DNA of 7,916 nucleotides from Deltaproteobacteria bacterium. GTDB lineage: Bacteria > Desulfobacterota > Desulfobacteria > Desulfobacterales > Desulfatirhabdiaceae. Every line of letters starts with the position of its first letter. The first letter of the stretch is position 1. The translations under genes and the position numbers were made by a program. Where the stretch lies: positions 1 through 7,916 of the forward strand of contig JAPLJE010000816.1 in the NCBI GenBank assembly GCA_026388755.1. The letters are read 5' to 3'. Below, one piece after another: positions 1 through 6,124 of the stretch. The notes below the pieces were generated by a model. The model ran no database searches. It was given only the letters and a program-made list of their open reading frames with translations, and had not been told where the DNA came from.

Positions 1-29
1 AAAAACCCATGGCTAAACCTGACCGCCCG

Positions 30-1307
30 TCAATGAGAAAGAAGGGGCAATGGGTGAAAGGGATTCTCGATCTCTCCATCGGCGATGGAAGGCGGATAGA
101 CGATGCGTCTTTTGCCGTCCCGAGTCCACTGCATCAGGCAGACCACGGCTTCGGTTTCGGGATGGGTTCCGAAAATGACCTGATGTCCCTTATGAAAGCG
201 CAACCGTCCCATGCAGCCCATGCGGTCCGATGCTTCCAGGGCGGCAACCAGTTGCTCCGGGTCCAGAGAGGATGCGGATTCGATGGCATCCTTGAGCAGG
301 TATACGGCTTCATATGACGGTGCCGGCCCATGGCCGGCCTCGATATCGGTGCCATAGCGATCCGAATATGCGCCGTAAAATGCGCTGGCCGGCGGGTAGC
401 GGTCCGATGGGATATTGCCCAGTTCAAACACAACATTCAACGTTCCCGATATCTGACCGTTGAATGCCTTCCAGGCCCCGGGTCCGATCATGGGGGAAAT
501 AAAACCGCACATCATGGCGGGAATTTCCATTTCTTTCCACTGCTGGACCAATTTGCCGCTTTGGGGCATATCGAAAATCGGCAGGATCACCTGGGCGCCT
601 TTTGCCCTGGCTTTTTCCAGAGACGAAGAAAAATCCGATGCGCCGTAAGCAAAGTGATCCGCGCCCAGTACCTGCCAGCCCATTCTGTCGAAGTAGAGTT
701 TGATCATGATGGCGGCTGTTGACCGCGCCCAGGCGATATCCTGGGTCAGGATATACACACGGGTCAGACCAAACCGGGTGTTTAAATGTTTCATGATCTG
801 AATCAGCGCATTGGCCAGGTATTTGGTGTTGAGTCCGGTCCGAAAGACGTAGCGATACCTGGAATCCCGCAATATCATGGATTCGATGGCAGGGGTCATG
901 GCAATGGTTTCCAGCAGCGGCACCCTGTGGGCCGCAATGATGTCCATTGCCGGCAGCAAGACTTCGGAGCGAAAGGGACCCACAACGATGGCATGCAATT
1001 TTTCAACCTGGATAAATTGTTCCAGTTTCTGCAGACTATCGCTTTTGCGGGTGTTGTCATCCGCGTCCTGCAGATCGATGCTTGCCAGACGCAGGGGCAT
1101 CCTGTGGTGATTCAGCCGGATGCCGCCTTTGCGGTTTATTTCTTCAACTGCCAGTGCCGCCGCCCGCATGCTTTCGGCACCCTCTATGGTGGTCAGGGAA
1201 GTCGCGACCCCGATCACAACCTCGTCCGCTGCATCAGCCCGGACAGCCGGATGCATCAGGCTCAAAGCGATTCCGATAAGAAAAAAATGGATGGCGGCAG
1301 TTCGCAT
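30..1307 (-). CDS. Periplasmic solute-binding protein, branched-chain amino acid receptor type (Peripla_BP_6-like)
   Basis: This 425-residue protein is predicted to bind a small solute in the periplasm. It has a Sec signal peptide: Arg at residue 2, a hydrophobic core at about 6-18, and a likely signal peptidase I site after ADA at 24-26. The mature part begins VVIGVATSLT and continues with the two-lobed type I periplasmic fold. Typical signs are the AALAVEEINRKGGI segment, the VGPFRSEV loop, the IPAMMCGF hinge-like region, and a C-terminal QWTRDGKRRIVYPP close to the usual Liv-type ending. Length is normal for the family. The ATG is preceded by AAGG at an 8-base spacing. It is transcribed divergently from a histidine kinase gene, and no permease or ATPase gene is nearby, so a sensing role is as plausible as transport. 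Its ligand cannot be read from sequence. The family call is firm; the function is inferred. Confidence 0.9.
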   Translation of the reverse strand: MRTAAIHFFLIGIALSLMHPAVRADAADEVVIGVATSLTTIEGAESMRAAALAVEEINRKGGIRLNHHRMPLRLASIDLQDADDNTRKSDSLQKLEQFIQVEKLHAIVVGPFRSEVLLPAMDIIAAHRVPLLETIAMTPAIESMILRDSRYRYVFRTGLNTKYLANALIQIMKHLNTRFGLTRVYILTQDIAWARSTAAIMIKLYFDRMGWQVLGADHFAYGASDFSSSLEKARAKGAQVILPIFDMPQSGKLVQQWKEMEIPAMMCGFISPMIGPGAWKAFNGQISGTLNVVFELGNIPSDRYPPASAFYGAYSDRYGTDIEAGHGPAPSYEAVYLLKDAIESASSLDPEQLVAALEASDRMGCMGRLRFHKGHQVIFGTHPETEAVVCLMQWTRDGKRRIVYPPSIADGEIENPFHPLPLLSH

Positions 1308-1315
1308 GGGTGCGA

Positions 1316-1319
1316 CCTT
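1316..1319 (-). promoter_or_regulatory. Ribosome binding site of the minus-strand solute-binding protein
   Basis: On the minus strand AAGG lies 8 bases before the ATG at 1307-1305. It is a short but well-placed Shine-Dalgarno match and supports this start, which is also directly followed by a good signal peptide. Confidence 0.5.
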
Positions 1320-1373
1320 GTCTGGGGAAAAAGGGTTTAATCCGTATTAAATGTGAGATTTGCAACGCATGTG

Positions 1374-1405
1374 ATTGCGGCTGTCTTTTCGATTGACAGG
1401 GCAAT
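1374..1405. repeat. Imperfect inverted repeat over the -35 box, operator-like
   Basis: The left arm is ATTGC (1374-1378) plus CTGTC (1381-1385). The right arm is GACAG (1395-1399) plus GCAAT (1401-1405). The inner arms are separated by 9 bases, and the arm segments by 2 and 1 unpaired bases. The right arm overlaps the TTGACA at 1393-1398. The position suggests a protein-binding operator controlling the kinase-regulator operon, and possibly the divergent binding-protein gene. What is seen is the symmetry and the overlap. Operator function is inference. Confidence 0.5.
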
Positions 1406-1421
1406 GCCGACTTTCTATTAT
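1393..1421 (+). promoter_or_regulatory. Near-consensus sigma-70 promoter for the kinase-regulator operon
   Basis: A perfect -35 hexamer TTGACA (1393-1398) is followed after exactly 17 bases by TATTAT (1416-1421), five of six matches to the -10 consensus. A start near 1428 would give a leader of about 130 nt before the kinase ATG at 1559. The element faces the kinase gene. The -35 box overlaps the inverted repeat at 1374-1405, so transcription is probably regulated. Confidence 0.65.
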
Positions 1422-1493
1422 GTAATTAAAAATTGAATGACTAGATACAATTCATCCACTTCATATGCAATCACAAATAAACACCCATCCTTT

Positions 1494-1517
1494 ACATGCT
1501 CCGGATACATGCCTCGG
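1494..1517. repeat. Two 11-bp direct repeats, 13-bp period, in the kinase leader
   Basis: ACATGCTCCGG (1494-1504) and ACATGCCTCGG (1507-1517) match at 9 of 11 positions. They lie between the predicted transcription start and the kinase start codon. They could be a tandem binding site or a chance duplication; the sequence alone does not decide. Confidence 0.35.
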
Positions 1518-1553
1518 GTGAAAACGGGTTGCCACGAGCGATGCCGTTTTTAT
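1518..1553 (+). promoter_or_regulatory. Hairpin over the ribosome entry region of the kinase gene
   Basis: AAAACGG (1521-1527) pairs with CCGTTTT (1544-1550) around a 16-nt loop. It can be extended outward by G-U, U-A and G-U pairs to 1518 and 1553. The right arm ends 5 bases before the ATG at 1559, and no Shine-Dalgarno sequence is visible there. The stem could limit translation, or act as a weak attenuator because the right arm is U-rich. Folding energy was not calculated. Confidence 0.35.
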
Positions 1554-1558
1554 AACAT

Positions 1559-3415
1559 ATGACATTCAGATTTTCCATTTTCTCGAAATTATTGATCGTT
1601 ATCCTTCCGCTGGTGTGTCTGCCCATCGCCATCCTCGGGTATTTTTCCATTCAGGCGGCGGAAGAACGGGTCAACCGGCTGGTGCGCCATGAACAGATGA
1701 TCAAGGTTGAAGGGTCGGCGGACAAGATAAAAAACATATTCACCAATTGCCGCATCGATCTGGAAACCATCGTCAGCCTGCCGCTTCTTGAAGATTATCA
1801 CATTGCCAGAACCTTCCGGCTGGATGCGGAAACCGAGTTCAATCGGGAAAACATTCAGGGCCTGTTCAGGGATTTTCTGCAGCGCTCGCCCTTTTATTAC
1901 CAGATCCGCCTGTTGGATGCCAAGGGGCTGGAATTGATCAGCCAGTGCGCATCGGAAATCATCGTCGACAAGGGCTCCCGGGAAGAATCCACTTTTTTTG
2001 AAAAGGCCAGGCTGACCTATCCGGGAAACATTTATTTTTCGGACATTCTTTTTTCAGGCCGCAGAAACGGGTATGTCATGCATTGGGCCATGCCGTTTTA
2101 CTCGGGCTGGCGCGAATTCAGCGGCTTGATCGTCATCGATCTGGACTATGAAAAGATTATCCAGCTGGTCAGCGGCATTCGGGTGGGTGAAAAAGGCTAT
2201 GCCTTTCTGGTCGACAGTCAGGGGCGTAATACGGCGCACCCGTATTACGCCCCGTATCAATTGAATATCGACTCTTATCCCGAACCGAGTTTAAAGGAAC
2301 TGGTGCAGGAAATGATCACCGGTGCCAGTTCCTGGAAGAACTATGTGCATGACAACGTGGAAAAAGTGGCGGCCTTTGCGCCCATACCGGACATGGGCTG
2401 GTCCCTTGCCGTTACCATCCCCGTGGACGAATTGGGCAAGGAGGCCCTTGCCATCAAATGGCGGGTCATCGAAGTGGCTGCCATCATCTTTATTTTTGCC
2501 GTTGTAGGGGTCAGCTTTTTATCCTATTATCTGCTGCGGCCGGTTCGTGAACTGGTGGCAGCCACCAACCGGATGGCCGAAGGCAATCTGAACCAGGAGA
2601 TCCCGCTCCGGTCCCGGGATGAACTGGGCGATCTGACGCGTTCATTCAACCATATGGTCAAAAACATCGCCCGCGTTCAAAATGAACTGGTCCGCTCTGA
2701 AAAACTGATCTCCCTGGGCAGGCTTTCGGCAGGGGTGGCGCACGAAATCAGAAACCCGTTAAATGCCATGAAGGGGGCTATCGTGCATATTCAAAGGCGC
2801 AGGCCCGGTGATCCGCTCATTTCGGAATATACCCATCTGGTTTCAGAAGAGATCGACCGCTTGAACTTATTTGTCACCGAGTTTCTGCATTTTGCCAGGC
2901 AGCCCCAGCCCAAGCCTGTTCCCACGGATTTAAACCAGTTGATCCTCTCCACCCAGAATCTCTTCGCAAAACAGGCGGATGAAATGGGTATCCGGCTGTG
3001 CAACCATCTGGACGTTCACCTGCCCCTGGTGTCCGTGGATCCCAATCAGATGGAGCAGGTGCTCATCAATGTGCTGATCAATGCCATGGATGCGCTGCCT
3101 TCCGGCGGCGAAATCACCTTTTCCTCTCTCATTCATGATAGCATAGAAGATGCGGATCGACCGGATCAGGTGAGAATTGAGATCCGGGATAACGGGACCG
3201 GGATAGCCGAATCGCACATGCAGGATGTTTTTGACCCTTTTTTCAGCACTAAAGAGTCGGGAACCGGGCTTGGCCTTCCTTTGAGCCTTGGCATCGTGGA
3301 AAGCCATCTTGGAAGTATGATAATATCATCGGATCGTGAAAGCGGGACCGTGGTTGTCATCGATCTTCCGGTAAATACGCAACAATTGATTCAGGAGACA
3401 GATCGTGACCCCTAA
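1559..3415 (+). CDS. Membrane sensor histidine kinase, Cache-HAMP-HisKA-HATPase
   Basis: This complete 618-residue kinase senses a periplasmic or exported signal and should pass phosphate to the regulator encoded next. TM1 lies at about 11-29. A large periplasmic sensor at about 33-300 contains GEKGYAFLVD and a TAHP motif typical of double Cache domains. TM2 is at about 304-326 and HAMP at about 327-380. The HisKA H-box is AGVAHEIRNPLN with phosphoacceptor His395. The ATP-binding domain has an N-box (Asn508), a G1 box DNGTGI at 544-549, an F-box FDPFF at 558-562 and a G2 box GTGLGL at 568-573, so catalysis looks intact. The H-box is NtrB/ZraS-like, the kind usually paired with sigma-54 activators. 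ATG 1559 is the first start after an in-frame stop at 1553, but it has no visible Shine-Dalgarno sequence. The gene ends 11 bp inside the regulator gene. The ligand is unknown. Confidence 0.95.
   Translation: MTFRFSIFSKLLIVILPLVCLPIAILGYFSIQAAEERVNRLVRHEQMIKVEGSADKIKNIFTNCRIDLETIVSLPLLEDYHIARTFRLDAETEFNRENIQGLFRDFLQRSPFYYQIRLLDAKGLELISQCASEIIVDKGSREESTFFEKARLTYPGNIYFSDILFSGRRNGYVMHWAMPFYSGWREFSGLIVIDLDYEKIIQLVSGIRVGEKGYAFLVDSQGRNTAHPYYAPYQLNIDSYPEPSLKELVQEMITGASSWKNYVHDNVEKVAAFAPIPDMGWSLAVTIPVDELGKEALAIKWRVIEVAAIIFIFAVVGVSFLSYYLLRPVRELVAATNRMAEGNLNQEIPLRSRDELGDLTRSFNHMVKNIARVQNELVRSEKLISLGRLSAGVAHEIRNPLNAMKGAIVHIQRRRPGDPLISEYTHLVSEEIDRLNLFVTEFLHFARQPQPKPVPTDLNQLILSTQNLFAKQADEMGIRLCNHLDVHLPLVSVDPNQMEQVLINVLINAMDALPSGGEITFSSLIHDSIEDADRPDQVRIEIRDNGTGIAESHMQDVFDPFFSTKESGTGLGLPLSLGIVESHLGSMIISSDRESGTVVVIDLPVNTQQLIQETDRDP
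2221..2253. repeat. Perfect 14-bp inverted repeat inside the kinase sensor domain
   Basis: GGGGCGTAATACGG (2221-2234) and CCGTATTACGCCCC (2240-2253) are exact reverse complements separated by 5 bases. The repeat lies within the Cache-domain coding region, across the conserved TAHP segment. No U-run follows, so it is not an ordinary intrinsic terminator. A perfect stem this long with so short a loop is unlikely by chance in a window of this size. It could be an mRNA hairpin, a protein-binding site, or a codon-choice accident. Confidence 0.6.
3393..3397 (+). promoter_or_regulatory. Ribosome binding site fixing the GTG start of the response regulator
   Basis: AGGAG, a strong Shine-Dalgarno sequence, lies 7 bases before GTG 3405, inside the end of the kinase gene. 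It decides for the GTG start and the 11-bp overlap, and it indicates translational coupling of the kinase and its partner. Confidence 0.8.
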
Positions 3416-4796
3416 AACGGTATTGATCGTGGATGATCGCACCAGCACCTTGAAAGTCCTTCGTGCCATCCTGGAAGATGAGGGATATACGGTTTTCCAG
3501 GCCACCAGCGCTGAGGAGGCATTGCAGATTTACCACCAAAACGACGGGATCGAGGTGGTGCTATCGGATATGAAACTGCCTGGCAAAGACGGACTTGCGC
3601 TGTACCGTCTCATGAGCAGCATCCCGAATCCGCCACCCTTTGTGATCATGACCGCCCACGGAACGGTCAAGTCTGCCGTACAGGCGCTGAAGGAAGGTGT
3701 GACACATTACCTGATCAAACCCCTGGACTATGAGGAGCTGATTATCGTATTGGACAAGGCCGTGCGGGAATACGCCCAGGCCCGGGAACTGATCGCCCTT
3801 AAAGCCCAGGTGAATGCGGAGAACACCTTTCACGGCATTATCGGCGCCGATTCCCGGATGAAGCACATCTTCGATATGGTACGCACCGTTGGCGCCACGG
3901 ACGCATCGGTTCTGATCTATGGCGAAACCGGTACTGGTAAGGAGCTGCTGGCCAAGGCCCTTCATCAGGAAAGTCCCCGCCGGAACAGTGCCATGGTTTG
4001 CATCAACTCAGCGGCCCTGACGGAAAGCCTTCTGGAAGCCGAAATGTTTGGTTATGTCAAGGGGGCGTTTACAGGTGCCATATCCGATCGCAAGGGACGG
4101 GTTGAGCTGGCCGATCAAGGCACCCTGTTTCTCGATGAGATCGGACACATGAGCCTGGGTCTGCAGAGTAAGCTCTTAAGGTTTTTACAGGAAATGGCTT
4201 TTGAACCGGTGGGCGGCACCACATCCCGCAATGTGGACGTGCGAATCATCGCTGCCACCAATCTGGATTTGCATGCGGAAATCAAGGCTGGCCGGTTTCT
4301 GAACGATCTTCTCTACCGGATCGAGGTCGTACCCATCCGCGTGCCGGCGCTACGCGACCGCCGAAACGACATCTGCCTGCTGGTGGATCATTTCATCCGG
4401 GTGTTCGCCCGGCAGTACAATAAACCGGTTCAGAAGGTCGATCCGCAAGCCATGCAGATTCTGATCGACTACAACTGGCCGGGCAATGTCCGGGAACTGA
4501 AGAACAGCGTTGCCAGGGCAATGATCCTGTCCAAAAGCACATCCCTTACCTCAGAAGACCTGCCGTCCAAAATTCTGGCTGAATCCGGCCATTCCGATCG
4601 GATTGCCGGCATGTCGATCATTCAGGGACTTCCCGGCAGCGGCGTCACCCTGCGTCAGATGGAGACGGAGCTGATTCAAAAAACTCTGGAAAAACACCAG
4701 GGAAACAAAAGCCTTGCAGCACAAAGCCTGGGCATATCGAGAAAAACCTTGTACGAGAAAATTGATCGGTACGGGCTTGCTCACACTATTTCTTGA
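3405..4796 (+). CDS. NtrC-family sigma-54-dependent response regulator
   Basis: This complete 463-residue transcription activator is almost certainly the phosphorylation target of the preceding kinase. The receiver domain (about 4-118) has the acidic pair Asp10-Asp11, phosphoacceptor Asp55 in LSDMKLPGKDG, Thr83 and Lys105. The central AAA+ ATPase (about 145-375) has Walker A GETGTGKE (173-180), the sigma-54 contact loop GAFTGA (220-225), Walker B LFLDE with Asp244-Glu245, and a sensor II region NWPGNVRELKN. The C-terminal Fis-type helix-turn-helix (about 425-460) includes SLAAQSLGISRKTLYEKI. One oddity is that the usual FREDLYYR segment reads FLNDLLYR, so the first of its two arginines is Leu299 while Arg305 is kept. 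The GTG start is set by AGGAG at 3393-3397. Targets should be sigma-54 promoters, but none was found in the two local gaps. Confidence 0.96.
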   Translation: MTPKTVLIVDDRTSTLKVLRAILEDEGYTVFQATSAEEALQIYHQNDGIEVVLSDMKLPGKDGLALYRLMSSIPNPPPFVIMTAHGTVKSAVQALKEGVTHYLIKPLDYEELIIVLDKAVREYAQARELIALKAQVNAENTFHGIIGADSRMKHIFDMVRTVGATDASVLIYGETGTGKELLAKALHQESPRRNSAMVCINSAALTESLLEAEMFGYVKGAFTGAISDRKGRVELADQGTLFLDEIGHMSLGLQSKLLRFLQEMAFEPVGGTTSRNVDVRIIAATNLDLHAEIKAGRFLNDLLYRIEVVPIRVPALRDRRNDICLLVDHFIRVFARQYNKPVQKVDPQAMQILIDYNWPGNVRELKNSVARAMILSKSTSLTSEDLPSKILAESGHSDRIAGMSIIQGLPGSGVTLRQMETELIQKTLEKHQGNKSLAAQSLGISRKTLYEKIDRYGLAHTIS

Positions 4797-4821
4797 CATG
4801 CCGGTGTCGTCTTCATATACT
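4793..4821 (+). promoter_or_regulatory. Near-consensus sigma-70 promoter for the lipoprotein-kinase pair
   Basis: A perfect -35 hexamer TTGACA (4793-4798) contains the TGA stop codon of the response regulator. It is followed after exactly 17 bases by TATACT (4816-4821), five of six matches to the -10 consensus. A start near 4828 would give a leader of about 40 nt. This would let the second binding protein and kinase be expressed independently of the upstream operon, although read-through is also possible because no terminator is seen between them. Confidence 0.65.
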
Positions 4822-4867
4822 CGTACCAGTTTAATAAATAGTTCATTTCAATGCGGATGCAGCCAAA

Positions 4868-6124
4868 ATGAATCTACTTGAACCCCCGCCCGTCTTCTCC
4901 CGGAGCCTTGCCGGCCTGTGTTGCCTGCTCTTTCTTCTGGCGGGTTGCAGCGCTTCCACGGATCCTTCCGTTCCCCAGACCAGCACCCAGGGCGTGACGG
5001 ACACCAGGGTTCTTCTCGGGTCTTCCCTGGCCCTGAAAGGCCATGCCAGTTTTCTGGGAAGTCAAACCCTGCGCGGCGCCATGTGCTATCTGAATTACGT
5101 CAATTCACTGGGCGGTGTTCACGGGCGAACCATCGAGGTCATTGCCCATGATGACAGCTATGATCCGCTCAAGTGTCTGACCAACACCCAGCGCCTCATC
5201 ATCGATGATCAGGTTTTCGCCCTTTTCTGCTACGTCGGGACGCCGACGACGGTTCGGATTCTTCCGCTTGTCGAGGAAGCCCAGATTCCGCTTCTGGGAA
5301 TGTTCACCGGCGCCAATGCCCTGAGAGATCCGTTCAACCGCTGGCTGATCAATGTGCGGGCCTCTTATTACCAGGAAACCAAGGTTGCCGTCCAGCACCT
5401 GGTGACCGACCTGGAATTGAAGAAAATCGCCATTTTTTACCAGTACGATGCCTATGGGTTTGACGGTCTCACCGGTACCGAGCTGGCGCTTAAAGAGTTC
5501 GGCCTGGCTCCGGTTGCCAGCGGCTCATACAACCGCGGGACCCTGGATGTGCAGGAGGGGTTGGCCAAGGTTATCAGCTCCGGCGCCGAGGCTGTGGTGA
5601 TGATCGGTACCTATGACCCTTGCGCTGCATTCATCAAAATGTCCGACGAAAAGGGATTTCGTCCGGTTTTCTATCTGGTTTCTTTTGTCGGGGCCGACGA
5701 GCTGGCCCGCAGGCTGGAAAACTACCAGAACCTTGCGGTGATCGTGTCTCAGGTGGTTCCGCCTCCGGATCCGGACCGGCAGGACGCCAGTCCGCTTCTT
5801 ACCGGAGAAGCCGGCTACCTGACGCTTCTGAAGCGTTATTACCCTGAAGACCGGCCCAGCTTTGTGGGTCTGGAGGGATTCATCAATGCCCGGGTTCTGG
5901 TGGAGGGGCTGCAGCGGGCCGGCACCGATCTGACCCGGGACGGTTTCATCCAGGCCATTGAATCCATCCATGATTTTACGCCCGGATTGGACATCAACAT
6001 CTCCTTCAGTCCCACGGATCATCAGGGCCTGGATCGCGTCTATTTCACCCGGCTGGAAAACGGCCAATTCTCTCTGATCAAAGATTGGACAGATGTCAAA
6101 TCCCAGAACACTGCATCCCATTGA
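4868..6124 (+). CDS. Lipoprotein solute-binding protein, type I periplasmic fold (Peripla_BP_6-like)
   Basis: This 418-residue lipid-anchored binding protein has an N-terminal hydrophobic stretch (about 13-25) and a clear lipobox LLAG-Cys27. Ser at +2 favours the outer membrane by the E. coli sorting rule. The mature domain starts near TRVLLGSSLALKG, followed by a long VNSLGGVHGRTI segment and the YVGTPTTVRILP and FTGANALR motifs of the ligand-binding cleft region. It has four further cysteines (73, 103, 121, 252), some of which may form disulfides. It belongs to the same broad family as the minus-strand binding protein but is clearly diverged from it. No strong Shine-Dalgarno sequence precedes the ATG. 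The gene overlaps the following kinase gene by 32 bp, and no transporter genes are seen. This suggests a ligand-presenting partner for that kinase, which is inference. The ligand is unknown. Confidence 0.9.
   Translation: MNLLEPPPVFSRSLAGLCCLLFLLAGCSASTDPSVPQTSTQGVTDTRVLLGSSLALKGHASFLGSQTLRGAMCYLNYVNSLGGVHGRTIEVIAHDDSYDPLKCLTNTQRLIIDDQVFALFCYVGTPTTVRILPLVEEAQIPLLGMFTGANALRDPFNRWLINVRASYYQETKVAVQHLVTDLELKKIAIFYQYDAYGFDGLTGTELALKEFGLAPVASGSYNRGTLDVQEGLAKVISSGAEAVVMIGTYDPCAAFIKMSDEKGFRPVFYLVSFVGADELARRLENYQNLAVIVSQVVPPPDPDRQDASPLLTGEAGYLTLLKRYYPEDRPSFVGLEGFINARVLVEGLQRAGTDLTRDGFIQAIESIHDFTPGLDINISFSPTDHQGLDRVYFTRLENGQFSLIKDWTDVKSQNTASH

Larger units (their letters stand above)
1370..1475. repeat. 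TGTGATTGC inverted pair bracketing the divergent promoter
   Basis: TGTGATTGC at 1370-1378 recurs as its exact reverse complement GCAATCACA at 1467-1475, one copy on each side of the promoter at 1393-1421. A related direct copy, ATGTGA followed by GATTTGC, begins at 1351. TGTGA is also the half-site core of Crp/Fnr-type regulators, but no full TGTGA-N6-TCACA site is present. These could be widely spaced regulator sites. The repeats are directly visible; their role is unproven. Confidence 0.35.

Noticed and set aside
1..29. Possible terminator after the minus-strand binding-protein gene
   Set aside because: The minus strand ends in a five-T run at the window edge, but no stable stem precedes it and the sequence is cut off, so it cannot be called.
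9..317. A short plus-strand open frame at the left edge, starting at ATG 9
   Set aside because: It is the reverse of the C-terminal coding region of the solute-binding protein, which has clear family motifs. The plus-strand product shows none.
1526..1539. GG-N10-GC spacing resembling a sigma-54 core
   Set aside because: Only the two dinucleotides match. The TGGCAC and TTGC context is missing, and it lies within the predicted leader hairpin.
4851..4871. Six-codon upstream frame MRMQPK whose TGA overlaps the lipoprotein ATG
   Set aside because: There is no Shine-Dalgarno sequence before it and nothing notable in the peptide. A frame this short arises easily by chance, so a leader-peptide call is not supported.
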